From the NCBI GenBank assembly GCA_963749895.1, contig CAVVOG010000003.1, positions 1,054,001-1,118,000 on the forward strand: a stretch of 64,000 nt of DNA, given 5' to 3'. The translations under genes and the position numbers were made by a program. The notes below the pieces were generated by a model. That model was given only the letters and a program-made list of their open reading frames with translations. It searched no databases and was not told the origin of the DNA. Positions 23,724 through 32,183 of the stretch are shown here, piece by piece. The stretch's first letter is position 1. Every line of letters starts with the position of its first letter. The stretch is from AC-51 sp963749895. Lineage in GTDB: Bacteria; Actinomycetota; UBA4738; HRBIN12.

Positions 23724-26700
23724 CTAGCCCACGGGCTCGCCCTGCGGCACCTCGAGGACGGGCTCGTCGTCCGCCGAGGACTGCGGCGCGAAGGCCTCGG
23801 CGGCCGCCTCGCGCTGTGCCTCGATCCGCGCCTCTTCCTCGGCGGTTCCCCGGCGATCGTGCCGCTGAGCGACGACCTTCGTCGTGCCGTCGCGGTTCAA
23901 CGAGATGCCGTACATCATGTCGGCGATCTCCATCGTCCGCTTCTGGTGCGTGACGATGAGGACCTGTGACGCCGCGGCGAACCCCTCGATGAGCCGCAGG
24001 AAACGATGCAGGTTCACGTCGTCGAGGGCCGGCTCGACCTCGTCCATCAGGTAGAAGGGGGACGGACGGGCCGTGAAGATCGCGAACAGGAACGCCATCG
24101 CGGTCAGCGACCGTTCCCCGCCCGACAGCAGCGAGATCCGCCTCACGCGCTTGCGGCCGGGGCTCGCCTCGATCTCGATGCCGGACTCGAGCGGGTTCGC
24201 AGGGTCGGTCAGGATCAGCCGGCCCTCGCCGCCGGGGAACAGCTCGGCGACGAGCCGCTCGAACTCGAGCGCGACGTCGCGGAACGCGGTGGTGAACGTC
24301 TCGGTGATCTCACGGTCGACCTGCGCGATCACCTCGAGCAGGTCGCGGCGTGCCTTCCGCACGTCGTCGAGCTCACGCTGCATGAAGTCGTGGCGCTCCT
24401 GGAGCGCCTCGAACTCACCGGTCGCGAGCAGGTTCACCCGGCCGATCAACGCGAGCCGACGTTGCACCAGGTCTTGCTTCTTCTCGAGCGTCTCGACCGT
24501 GTCATCGTCGCTCAGCTGCGCCAGCAGCTCCGCCGGTTCGGCCTGGAAGCCCTCGCGGAGGAGCCGTTCGGCGTCGCGGATCCGCCGCTCGATGTCCCCG
24601 CGGGATCGGTCTTCGTCCTCGTACTTCTCTCGGAGCTGATCGAGTCGGGTCGACGCATCGCGCCACGCCTTGTTCACCTCGGCCTCGCGCGTCCCGGCCG
24701 CACGCTCCGCCTCCGAGGCGGCGCGTCGGGCCTGGTCGGCGGCCGCGAACCGCTCCTCGGCGGCGCGGACGGCGGCCTCGGCCTCGGCTCGGAAGGCCTC
24801 GGCCGTCTCCAGTTCCTCGCGGAGCCGGACGGGGTCGTGGGACGCGAGCTCGTCTCGCTCGGCCCGCAGCTGGGCCGCCCGGACGTCGAGCTGTGCCCTG
24901 TCGCGACGGAGCGTCTCTACGCTGACGCGGGCGCCGATCGGCGGCTGGGGGGTGGGCGGCAGGTCGGGAACCTCGTCGACCGGCACGGGGCCGATCGCCA
25001 CGAGACGATCGCGCCACGTCGCCAGGCCCTCGTCGAGCCCGGCCACACGCTGGACCAACAGCTCCCGCTCCTTGCGGAGCCCGGTGAGGTCGCCCTCGAG
25101 CGACGACAGGCGCTCGGCCGCGGCGGTGATGTCGGCGTCGGCCGCGTCGATCTGTTCCTGGAGGAACCCGGTCTCCTGCGCGATCTCTTCGATCCGCTGT
25201 CGACGGGGGCGCAGCTGCTGCTCGGTCGCCGTGAGGTCGTGCGCCAACACCTGGAGCTCGGCGCGGATCTCCCGGAGCCGGACGTCTGCCTCCTTCGCCG
25301 TGTGGATCACGGCCGGACCGATCAGCACCCCCTCCGCGGTCACGAACGACGCGTGGGGGTGCTCGGACTGCTTCTGAGCCGCCTCCGGCACGCCGTTCGC
25401 GACGTACACGTCCCGCAGGACCGTGCTGACGATGCCGCGAGCGGCGGGATCGACATCCACCGCCGACAGGAGGCTGCGCTCGCCACGCAGCCCGAGCGGC
25501 ACCGGACCGCCGGCCGCGATCGCGAGGATCGCACCGTCACCCTCGGGGGCGTCCTCGAGGGCTCGGTCGCCGTCGTCGTACACGACCGCATCGGCCAGCG
25601 GACCGAGCGCCGCGACGAGCGCGCGCTCGAGGCCCGCCTCGACCCGGACGAGATCCTTGAGGAGCCCCGCGGAGCGACCGCGGTGCGTCTTCAGGAAGCG
25701 AGACCCCGGCGTCTCCTCGATGTCCGTACGCCGGGCCTCGAGCAGGTCCTTGCGGGCCTGCATCCGCCGGCGAGCCTCCTCCAACTCCTCGACCTTGTCG
25801 AGCAGGCTCCGCCGCTCGTCCTCGAGTTGCACGCGACGATCCGACAACGGTGCGGTCTGTCCGTCCATCTGCTCGATGTCGGACTCGAGCGTCTCGCGCT
25901 CAGCCTCGGCAGCGGCCATCCGCTCCATGACCGCGGTCAGCTCGCCATGGAGGCGCTCGCGCTCCCTCTCCGAGGACGCGAGGGACCGCTCGAGCGTGGC
26001 GACCTCGGCCCTCCGCGACGCGGCGTCCTCGCCGGCGCGGCGTCGGATCTCCTCGATCTCGTGACGCCGCTGCTCCGCCTGACGGTACGCATCCTCGGCC
26101 TGGGCCAGCTCCCGCTCGCGATCCTCCAGCTCCGTGAGCACCTCCGCGAGGCGCTCCTGTGTCCGAGCGAGATCCTCGGCCACCGCGTCGATCCTGGCCG
26201 CGCGGCCGGCCTGCGCGGCGAGCTCCCCTCGGGCGCTGGCCTCACGGTCGACGGCCTCGCGGTACGCCTGGTCGGCCCCCTCGCGATCCATCCCCGCCGA
26301 ACGGAACGCATGCTCGGTCTCCGCGAGCGCCGTGGCTGCTGCTGCCCGTGCGTCGGCGGCGGCCAGCACGTCGCCGTCGAGCGCGTCGAGGCGCTCGCGT
26401 GCCTCGGTGCGCTCCTGCAGGCCGCGGTCCCATCCGTCCTTCCGGCGCTCCTGCTCACGCAGGAGCGCTCGCAACCGCGCTGCCGCGAGCTTGCGAGCGA
26501 GATCCTCGGCCTGTGCGGTGAGGGCCTCGTGCTTCTTCGCCATCTCGGCCTGCTGCTGCAGCGGCTTCAGCTGACGACGGAGCTCGGCGAGCACGTCGGA
26601 CAGGCGCAACAGGTCCTGGTCGAGCCCGGCGAGCTTGCGTTCCGCTCGCTCCTTGCGTCGACGGTGCTTCGCGATGCCGGCGGCCTCCTCGATGTACTTG

Positions 26701-27173
26701 CGGCGCTCCTCGGCCTTGGCGAGCAGCACCTCCTCGAGCTGCCCCTGCCCGACCACGGTGTGCAGGGCGCGGCCGATGCCCGACTCCGACAGCAGCTCCT
26801 GGACGTCCATCAACCGGACGACCTGGCCGCCGATCCGGTACTCGGACTCGCCGCTGCGGAAGATCGTGCGGCTGATCTCGATCTCGGTCATCGGGACCGG
26901 GATCTTGCCCTCGCCGTTGTCGATCACGAGCTTGACCTCGGCCATGCCGAGCGCGGGCCGCGACGGGGTGCCCGCGAAGATCACGTCGGCCATCTGGCCG
27001 CCGCGCAACGCCCGGGGTCCCTGCTCACCGAGCGCCCAGCTGATCGCGTCGACGAGGTTCGACTTCCCGGACCCGTTGGGCCCCACGATCACGGACACGC
27101 CCGGCACGAACTCGAGCACCGTCTTGTCCGCGAACGACTTGAACCCGCGGATCGTGATCGACCGGAGGAACAT
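23724..27173 (-). CDS. smc: Chromosome segregation ATPase SMC
   Basis: 1149 aa. N-terminal ATPase half with IRGFKSFADKT and Walker A GPNGSGKSN, long coiled coil, a hinge near residues 500-660, returning coil, then the signature LLSGGERSLTAMAFLFA and Walker B YLMDEVEPALDD. Organises and condenses the chromosome with ScpAB. I chose ATG 27171-27173 (MFLRSITIRGF) over 27194 because a TAGCAT -10 hexamer ends seven bases before it, giving a leaderless transcript, and because family members start this way. Followed closely by ftsY. Confidence 0.94.
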   Translation of the reverse strand: MFLRSITIRGFKSFADKTVLEFVPGVSVIVGPNGSGKSNLVDAISWALGEQGPRALRGGQMADVIFAGTPSRPALGMAEVKLVIDNGEGKIPVPMTEIEISRTIFRSGESEYRIGGQVVRLMDVQELLSESGIGRALHTVVGQGQLEEVLLAKAEERRKYIEEAAGIAKHRRRKERAERKLAGLDQDLLRLSDVLAELRRQLKPLQQQAEMAKKHEALTAQAEDLARKLAAARLRALLREQERRKDGWDRGLQERTEARERLDALDGDVLAAADARAAAATALAETEHAFRSAGMDREGADQAYREAVDREASARGELAAQAGRAARIDAVAEDLARTQERLAEVLTELEDRERELAQAEDAYRQAEQRRHEIEEIRRRAGEDAASRRAEVATLERSLASSERERERLHGELTAVMERMAAAEAERETLESDIEQMDGQTAPLSDRRVQLEDERRSLLDKVEELEEARRRMQARKDLLEARRTDIEETPGSRFLKTHRGRSAGLLKDLVRVEAGLERALVAALGPLADAVVYDDGDRALEDAPEGDGAILAIAAGGPVPLGLRGERSLLSAVDVDPAARGIVSTVLRDVYVANGVPEAAQKQSEHPHASFVTAEGVLIGPAVIHTAKEADVRLREIRAELQVLAHDLTATEQQLRPRRQRIEEIAQETGFLQEQIDAADADITAAAERLSSLEGDLTGLRKERELLVQRVAGLDEGLATWRDRLVAIGPVPVDEVPDLPPTPQPPIGARVSVETLRRDRAQLDVRAAQLRAERDELASHDPVRLREELETAEAFRAEAEAAVRAAEERFAAADQARRAASEAERAAGTREAEVNKAWRDASTRLDQLREKYEDEDRSRGDIERRIRDAERLLREGFQAEPAELLAQLSDDDTVETLEKKQDLVQRRLALIGRVNLLATGEFEALQERHDFMQRELDDVRKARRDLLEVIAQVDREITETFTTAFRDVALEFERLVAELFPGGEGRLILTDPANPLESGIEIEASPGRKRVRRISLLSGGERSLTAMAFLFAIFTARPSPFYLMDEVEPALDDVNLHRFLRLIEGFAAASQVLIVTHQKRTMEIADMMYGISLNRDGTTKVVAQRHDRRGTAEEEARIEAQREAAAEAFAPQSSADDEPVLEVPQGEPVG

Positions 27174-27180
27174 CGCGCGG

Positions 27181-27186
27181 ATGCTA
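27181..27186 (-). promoter_or_regulatory. -10 hexamer of smc
   Basis: TAGCAT on the minus strand ends seven bases before ATG 27173. It supports that start, since the alternative ATG at 27192-27194 would lie upstream of the predicted transcript. Confidence 0.5.
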
Positions 27187-27241
27187 ACAGGCATGTGATT
27201 CGCTCGCCGGGAGGCACCGGAAGGTCGCAGGACCCCCCGCC

Positions 27242-27529
27242 TCAGCCGGTGATGCGGAACCCGGCCTCGCCCACGGGCTCCTCACGCGTCACGGACACCT
27301 CGTCGACGCGGGCCCCCGGAGGACCCTGCCGGCACCACGCGACGATCGCCTCGAGCTGCGGCTCGGCGCCTTCGAAGACGGCTTCGACGCGCCCGTCGGG
27401 GACGTTGCGGACCCAGCCGGCCAGCCCGCGTGCCTCTGCTTCGCGGGCGCAGCTCGCCCGGAAGAACACGCCTTGCACCCTGCCCTCCACGACGAGGTGG
27501 ATACGCCTCACGCGCTCCACGCGGTCCAT
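27242..27529 (-). CDS. acyP: Acylphosphatase
   Basis: Hydrolyses carboxyl-phosphate bonds. 95 aa with the full family signature GRVQGVFFRASCAREAEARGL (catalytic Arg in FFRA) and GWVRNVPDGRVEAVFEG (catalytic Asn). The ATG at 27527-27529 follows GAGACT by six bases, so it may be leaderless. Divergent from the nicotinamidase gene with 30 bases between starts. In mycobacteria it also neighbours smc. Confidence 0.92.
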   Translation of the reverse strand: MDRVERVRRIHLVVEGRVQGVFFRASCAREAEARGLAGWVRNVPDGRVEAVFEGAEPQLEAIVAWCRQGPPGARVDEVSVTREEPVGEAGFRITG

Positions 27530-27559
27530 ACGGGTAGTCTCGCAGCCGGAGACCCGGCG

Positions 27560-28150
27560 ATGAGCTCACCCGCGTACGGACCACACACCGCGCTGCTCGT
27601 GATCGACGTGCAGAACGACTTCGCCGACCCGGAAGGGAGCCTCTACGTGCGTGGGGGCGAAGAGGTCGTCGACGCCGTGAACGGCGAGATCTCCCGCGGC
27701 AGCGCCGCCGGCTCACCCGTCCTCTACACGCAGGATTGGCATCCGCCGGCCACCCCCCACTTCGAGAAGGACGGCGGCATCTGGCCCGTCCACTGCGTGC
27801 GCGGCACGTGGGGGGCGCAGCTGCATCCCGGGTTGAAGGTCGCCGGCGAGGTCGTGCGCAAGGGCACGGGCGGCGAAGACGGCTACTCGGGGTTCAGCGT
27901 CCGGCACCCCGTGAGCGGACAGGTCTCGCCGACCCCCTTGTACGAGCTGCTGCGCGGCGCCGAGGTGGAGCGACTGGTCGTGGTGGGACTCGCCACCGAC
28001 TACTGCGTCGTCGAGACGGTCACGGACGCTCGGATGCTCGGCTTCCCCGTGCGTGTCGTGGCCTCGTGCATCCGTGCGGTCGACCTGGAACCGGGCGACG
28101 GCGACCGCGCGATCACGCGGATGCGCGACGCCGGCGCAGACATCGACTGA
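27560..28150 (+). CDS. pncA: Nicotinamidase / pyrazinamidase-like hydrolase
   Basis: Isochorismatase-fold amidase that converts nicotinamide to nicotinate for NAD salvage. 196 aa. Catalytic triad visible as Asp in VIDVQNDFADPEG (near 15), Lys in VVRKGTGGEDGYS (near 102) and Cys in GLATDYCVVETV (near 143); metal-binding QDWHPP and WPVHCVRGT are present. Start ATG 27560, with GGAGA just upstream. A short hairpin (28162-28177) follows the gene. Confidence 0.9.
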   Translation: MSSPAYGPHTALLVIDVQNDFADPEGSLYVRGGEEVVDAVNGEISRGSAAGSPVLYTQDWHPPATPHFEKDGGIWPVHCVRGTWGAQLHPGLKVAGEVVRKGTGGEDGYSGFSVRHPVSGQVSPTPLYELLRGAEVERLVVVGLATDYCVVETVTDARMLGFPVRVVASCIRAVDLEPGDGDRAITRMRDAGADID

Positions 28151-28161
28151 ACGGGGCGCCC

Positions 28162-28177
28162 AGAGGCTTCAGCCTCT
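28162..28177 (+). terminator. Small hairpin after nicotinamidase
   Basis: AGAGGC, a TTCA loop and GCCTCT form a six-bp stem eleven bases after the stop. No T-tract. Weak evidence. Confidence 0.3.
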
Positions 28178-28251
28178 CGCGCTCACCTTCCGTACGCGTA
28201 GGTGCGCCGGCGACTGGACGATCGTATACCCGGAAAGGAACGCCGACCGGC

Positions 28252-29094
28252 TCAGCTCTGGCACTGCGGGCAGAAGAAGCTGCTCCGCTGCTGGATCTTC
28301 ACGGTCTCGATCGGCGTCCGGCACCGACGACACGGCAGTCCCTCGCGACCGTAGACCTTCAGTTCGGCCTGGTACTGGCCCGGCTCACCGAACAGGTCGA
28401 GGTAGGCCTCGTCCTCCAGCGTGGTCCCCCTGGCCTTGATCGCCTCTTGCAGGATCTCCTGGATCGCACGATAGAGCCGCCTCACCTCCTGCGAGGAGAG
28501 GGTGTCGCTCATGCGGTCGTAGCGGAGTCCCGCGTGGAACAGCACTTCGTCCGAGTAGATGTTCCCCAGGCCGCTGATGAACCGCTGGTCCATCAGCAAC
28601 GGCTTCATCTTCGCGGCCCGCTGCGCCAGCAGGTACTGGAAGGTCGGCCACGTGAAGACCTGGTCGAGCGGGTCGATCGCGATGTGCTGGAGCTCCTTGA
28701 TCTTGCCCAGTTCGTCGGCGGTGGCGACGAACAGCTCACCGAAGGTCCGGGGATCGACGTAGCGCAGATCGCCCCCCTGCTGGAAGGTGATCACGACATG
28801 GGTGTGGGGTGGCAGCGCCACGCGCCCGTTCGCGCGCTGGAACTGCCCGCTCATCCCGAAATGCACGACGAAGACGTTGCCGTCGTCCATGTGCATGAGG
28901 ATGTACTTGCCACGGCGCTCCGTCTTCGCGATCTTGTGCCCGGTCAGGCGCGACGTGAAGTCCTTGCGGGTCTTGTGTCGCCGGATCACGCGCATCGCGT
29001 TCTTCGACGACTTCACCTCGGCGTCCTTGATCTTCCTACCGACCACGTCGCGCTCAAGGTCGCGACGCATGACCTCGACTTCGGGAAGCTCCAC
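28252..29094 (-). CDS. mutM: Fpg/MutM-family DNA glycosylase lacking the N-terminal proline
   Basis: Base-excision repair enzyme fold. 280 aa with the helix-two-turn-helix (ISGLGNIYSDEVLFHAGLRYDRM), the beta-hairpin Lys in ERRGKYILMHM and the C-terminal zinc finger CRRCRTPIE...FFCPQC. The N-terminus is odd: family enzymes start (M)PELPE with Pro as nucleophile; here the GTG start at 29092-29094 gives MELPEVEV. The codon before it is CTG, so no Pro is available in any reading. A GGAGG site five bases upstream supports the GTG. It is between rnc and the nicotinamidase; mycobacterial fpg also follows rnc. Confidence 0.88.
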   Translation of the reverse strand: MELPEVEVMRRDLERDVVGRKIKDAEVKSSKNAMRVIRRHKTRKDFTSRLTGHKIAKTERRGKYILMHMDDGNVFVVHFGMSGQFQRANGRVALPPHTHVVITFQQGGDLRYVDPRTFGELFVATADELGKIKELQHIAIDPLDQVFTWPTFQYLLAQRAAKMKPLLMDQRFISGLGNIYSDEVLFHAGLRYDRMSDTLSSQEVRRLYRAIQEILQEAIKARGTTLEDEAYLDLFGEPGQYQAELKVYGREGLPCRRCRTPIETVKIQQRSSFFCPQCQS

Positions 29095-29103
29095 CAGACC
29101 CTC

Positions 29104-29826
29104 CTATGGGCTCTCCCGCGAGGCCATGCGCTCGGTGATGCGCACGTACGCCTCACGCGCGGCCTGCTGCTCGGCTTCCTTCTTCGACCGCCCCACGCCG
29201 GTGCCGAGCGGCTCCCCGGCGACGTGCACCGTGGCGGTGAACTCCTTCTCGTGGTCCGGACCGCGCTCTGCCACGCGGTAGTCCGGGATCGACCGCATCT
29301 CCTGGGATGCGAGTTCCTGCAGGATCGTCTTGAAGTCTCGGTCGCCCTCACCCCGGACGTAGGCCTCCATCCGGGGGCGGAACAGCCGTTCGATCAGCGC
29401 CCGAGCGTGGTCGAGACCCATGTCGAGGTAGACCGCCCCGAACACGGCCTCGAGCGCGTCCGCGAGGATGCTCGCCTTGTCCCGGCCCCCGGACTGCTCC
29501 TCGCCCTTCCCCAGGAGAACCACGTCGCCGATCGCGAGGGACCGAGCCACGTCGGCGAGCGCCTGCATGTTGACGATCGCGGCGCGGAGCTTCGCGAGCT
29601 GCCCCTCGGGCATGTCCGGGTACGCGACGTAGGCCATGTCGGTCACGACCAACCCGAGCACCGAATCCCCGAGGAACTCCAGTCGCTCGTTCGTCACGCT
29701 CAGTCCCTGCTCGAAGGCGTACGAGCGATGCGTGAGCGCAGCCAGACGCAGCCCGGCATCCCGGAACGACACGCCGAGCGCCCGGTCCAGGGCCTCGGGT
29801 GTCAAGTCCACGGGAACCGAGCTCAC
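29104..29826 (-). CDS. rnc: Ribonuclease III
   Basis: Double-strand RNA endonuclease for rRNA and mRNA processing. 240 aa: catalytic domain with NERLEFLGDSVLGLVVT (signature with Glu and Asp) and DALEAVFGAVYLD (second metal-binding Asp/Glu), then a C-terminal double-stranded RNA-binding domain from about residue 160 ending in GRSKKEAEQQAAREAY. Start GTG at 29824-29826, right after rpmF. rpmF-rnc-mutM is a common bacterial order. Confidence 0.95.
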   Translation of the reverse strand: MSSVPVDLTPEALDRALGVSFRDAGLRLAALTHRSYAFEQGLSVTNERLEFLGDSVLGLVVTDMAYVAYPDMPEGQLAKLRAAIVNMQALADVARSLAIGDVVLLGKGEEQSGGRDKASILADALEAVFGAVYLDMGLDHARALIERLFRPRMEAYVRGEGDRDFKTILQELASQEMRSIPDYRVAERGPDHEKEFTATVHVAGEPLGTGVGRSKKEAEQQAAREAYVRITERMASRESP

Positions 29827-29830
29827 GACG

Positions 29831-30007
29831 TCACTCGACCTCGACGGCCTGACGTCCGGCGTACGTGCCGCAGGTCGGGCACACCCGGTGCGCTAGCTTG
29901 GGCTGCTTGCACTGGGGGCACGAGCTGTACCCGGTCGGCGTCGCCTTCCAGTTCGCGCGGCGCTTCGCCGTGCGGGTCTTGCTCTGCTTCTTCTTGGGGA
30001 CGGCCAT
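29831..30007 (-). CDS. rpmF: 50S ribosomal protein L32
   Basis: 58 aa: MAVPKKKQSKTRTAKRRANW followed by a four-Cys zinc ribbon (SCPQCKQPKLAHRVCPTCGTY). The zinc-binding (C+) form. ATG at 30005-30007 behind GGAAGGAAC. It lies directly after the DUF177 gene, the arrangement seen across bacteria. Confidence 0.96.
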   Translation of the reverse strand: MAVPKKKQSKTRTAKRRANWKATPTGYSSCPQCKQPKLAHRVCPTCGTYAGRQAVEVE

Positions 30008-30035
30008 CGTTCGTGGTTCCTTCCTGCGATCGTGT

Positions 30036-30560
30036 TCAGTCGTCGGTCGGTTCGGTGTCGTCCGGGAACAATCCGGAGAGTACGGAGAAGCGCGGGTCGA
30101 CGTCCTCGTGGCCCGGGCACTCGCCGAGGTTCCGGTTGCCGCCGCACACCTCGCACAGACCCAGGCAGTCGGGTCGGCACAGCGGGGAGAACGGCATGGA
30201 CACGCCGATCGCGTCGCGAGCCATCTGGTCCGTCTGCACCCCGAGCTCGGGATCGAGCCGGTAGTCGTCGGTGTCCTCGTCGGGATCGGGCACGAACAGC
30301 TCGTGCACGTCCACATCGAACGGCGCCTCGAAGGTCGTCAGGCAACGCGAGCACGTGAGGGAGAACGTGCCCCGGAGGCGGCCCGACACCAAGATCCCCT
30401 CGATCACCGACTCCAAGAGCAGATCGACCTCGATCGGCGCGTCGTCGGGGACGCGCGCGACCTCGGTGGCGAGCCCGTCGAGGGTGCCCGTGAGCGACTG
30501 CTCGCGGGACGCGCCCGGGTGCCCGAGGAGGTCACTGACGTCGATCGTGGCGAGGGTCAT
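30036..30560 (-). CDS. yceD: DUF177 / YceD family protein
   Basis: 174 aa. Central FSLTCSRCLTTFEAPFDVDV and the C-terminal cluster CRPDCLGLCEVCGGNRNLGEC, then DPRFSVLSGLF, are the YceD signature. The family is linked to 23S rRNA accumulation and is nearly always beside rpmF. The ATG overlaps the stop of the SepIVA-like gene by four bases. Confidence 0.9.
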   Translation of the reverse strand: MTLATIDVSDLLGHPGASREQSLTGTLDGLATEVARVPDDAPIEVDLLLESVIEGILVSGRLRGTFSLTCSRCLTTFEAPFDVDVHELFVPDPDEDTDDYRLDPELGVQTDQMARDAIGVSMPFSPLCRPDCLGLCEVCGGNRNLGECPGHEDVDPRFSVLSGLFPDDTEPTDD

Positions 30561-31123
30561 TCCTGCACGTCGTCCTCTTCGTCATACAGCTCCGCAGTGG
30601 GCCGGGTGGGCTCACCGAAGTGCTGCTCGGCCGCCGTCGTGGGCGACCGGAGGCGCTCCCGGCCGACCTCGACCTGGTCCAGCGTCTTCGCGGCGGCGCG
30701 CGTGGCGGCCTGCGAGTCCTCGAGGATCCTTCGCAACGCGATCTCGAACTGGGCGAGCTTCGCGTCGATGTAGTCCTCGGCCTCGCGACGCATCTCCTCG
30801 GCTTTGTCCTCGGCCTCGATCCTGATGCGGTCGGCCTCCTCCTCGGCACGTTGGGCGACGGATTCCTTCATCGCCATGCGGCGCTGCTCCTCGTGCGCCT
30901 GCTCGACGATCCGCTCCCCTTCGGCCCGGGCCTTCCCCAGGAGCTCCTCACGGTCCTTGACGATCCAGCGGGCTTGCTTGATCTCCTCGGGGAGGGCCTC
31001 TTGCATCTCCCCGATCATCTGGAGGACCTCGTCGCGGCTGACGAGCACCGAGGAGGACAGCGGCATCGACTTCGCCTCGCGCACGAGTTCCTCGAGCTGC
31101 TGGAGTCGGGTCGCCAGGTCCAT
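30557..31123 (-). CDS. SepIVA/DivIVA-like coiled-coil protein
   Basis: 188 aa, almost entirely helical with long heptad stretches (residues 60-150, many Glu/Arg/Ala) and a conserved N-terminal module LEELVREAKSMPLSSSVLVSRDEVLQMI that resembles mycobacterial SepIVA (Rv2927c), a DivIVA-domain protein needed for septation and polar growth. The location between DUF177 and coaD is the same as SepIVA in mycobacteria. Automatic pipelines may call it an ATP synthase B-like protein. Start ATG 31121-31123 overlaps the coaD stop. Confidence 0.78.
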   Translation of the reverse strand: MDLATRLQQLEELVREAKSMPLSSSVLVSRDEVLQMIGEMQEALPEEIKQARWIVKDREELLGKARAEGERIVEQAHEEQRRMAMKESVAQRAEEEADRIRIEAEDKAEEMRREAEDYIDAKLAQFEIALRRILEDSQAATRAAAKTLDQVEVGRERLRSPTTAAEQHFGEPTRPTAELYDEEDDVQE

Positions 31124-31605
31124 CACGCTACCCCCAGCCGCTCGGTGAGCGCCGCGCGAACGTGGGCCGGCACGAGGCCCTCGACCTCGCCGCCCAGCCT
31201 GGCGACCTCCTTGACGAGGGAGGACGAAAGGAAGGACCAATTCGGGTTCGTCGGCATGAACAGGGTCTCGACGCCCCCGATCCGCTGATTCATCTGCGCC
31301 ATCTGGATCTCGTACTCGTAGTCGCTCACGGCCCGCAGGCCCTTCACGATCGCCGTCGCGCCCTGCTCGTGGGCGAAGTCCACCAGCAGGCCGTGGAACG
31401 ACCGCACGGTCACGTCCGGGAGGTCCCGGACCGCACCCTCGAGCAGCTCGACGCGCTCCTCGACGGTGAACAGGGGTGTCTTGGAAGGGTTCTCCACGAC
31501 ACCGACGATCACCGACCGGAAGGTCTGGGCCGCACGTCCGATGATGTCCAGGTGCCCGTTCGTCACAGGGTCGAACGTGCCCGGGCACAGGGCGGTCAGG
31601 CCCAT
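31123..31605 (-). CDS. coaD: Phosphopantetheine adenylyltransferase
   Basis: Penultimate step of coenzyme A synthesis, ATP plus phosphopantetheine to dephospho-CoA. 160 aa with GTFDPVTNGHLDII (nucleotide-binding TxGH), KGLRAVSDYEYEIQMAQMN and NWSFLSSSLVKEVARLGG signatures. ATG 31603-31605 with AGGAGG four to five bases upstream inside the end of rsmD. Confidence 0.95.
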   Translation of the reverse strand: MGLTALCPGTFDPVTNGHLDIIGRAAQTFRSVIVGVVENPSKTPLFTVEERVELLEGAVRDLPDVTVRSFHGLLVDFAHEQGATAIVKGLRAVSDYEYEIQMAQMNQRIGGVETLFMPTNPNWSFLSSSLVKEVARLGGEVEGLVPAHVRAALTERLGVA

Positions 31606-32159
31606 CGAACCTCCTGGTAGCGGATCAGGAGGCTGTCCCCGTACCGCAGGTGCCTCCGGACGGCCCAGTGTACCGGAACCACGGGCGGCGAGGACCTCTG
31701 ACCCCGGGTCACCACGACGTCCCATGCCTCGGGGTCGAGCCACCCTTCGTCGATCGAGGCCAAGCACCGGTCGAGTTCGGGTGAGCCGAGATCGTACGGC
31801 GGGTCGCAGAAGACGACCTGCACCGGCGCGACGCCGGGTGGCCTCCGCCGCAACCATCTCGCGACGTCGGCCGTCACGACGGTGGCCCGATCCGCAAACC
31901 GCGTGGTCTCGAGGTTCGCCGCGACCGCGGCCGTCGCTTCGCGCGAGCGGTCGACGAAGGTGCAGTGCGAGGCCCCCCGTGAGAGTGCCTCGATCCCGAT
32001 CGCCCCGGTCCCCGCGAACAGATCGAGGCAGCGGGCGCCGACGATCTCGGCGCCCATGCTCGCGAACAGCCCTTCGCGGGCTCGATCCGACAGCGGGCGG
32101 GTCCCTGCGGGAACCCGCCCGAGCCGCATCCCCCGGGCCGACCCTGCGATCACGCGCAT
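31596..32159 (-). CDS. rsmD: 16S rRNA (guanine966-N2)-methyltransferase RsmD
   Basis: 187 aa. RVIAGSARGMRLG N-terminus, SAM-binding CLDLFAGTGAIGIEALSRGA and the catalytic DPPYDLG (NPPY-type) motif. Methylates G966 in the 30S head. Overlaps coaD by ten bases; rsmD-coaD is a widespread pair. Confidence 0.93.
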   Translation of the reverse strand: MRVIAGSARGMRLGRVPAGTRPLSDRAREGLFASMGAEIVGARCLDLFAGTGAIGIEALSRGASHCTFVDRSREATAAVAANLETTRFADRATVVTADVARWLRRRPPGVAPVQVVFCDPPYDLGSPELDRCLASIDEGWLDPEAWDVVVTRGQRSSPPVVPVHWAVRRHLRYGDSLLIRYQEVRWA

Positions 32160-32183
32160 CTCGGGCCCGAGCCTACCGGGGGC

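Noticed and set aside
24006..27563. A 1185-codon open frame antisense to smc
   Set aside because: Composition is Arg/Leu/Gly rich with no domain pattern; it mirrors smc codon structure and is a high-GC shadow.
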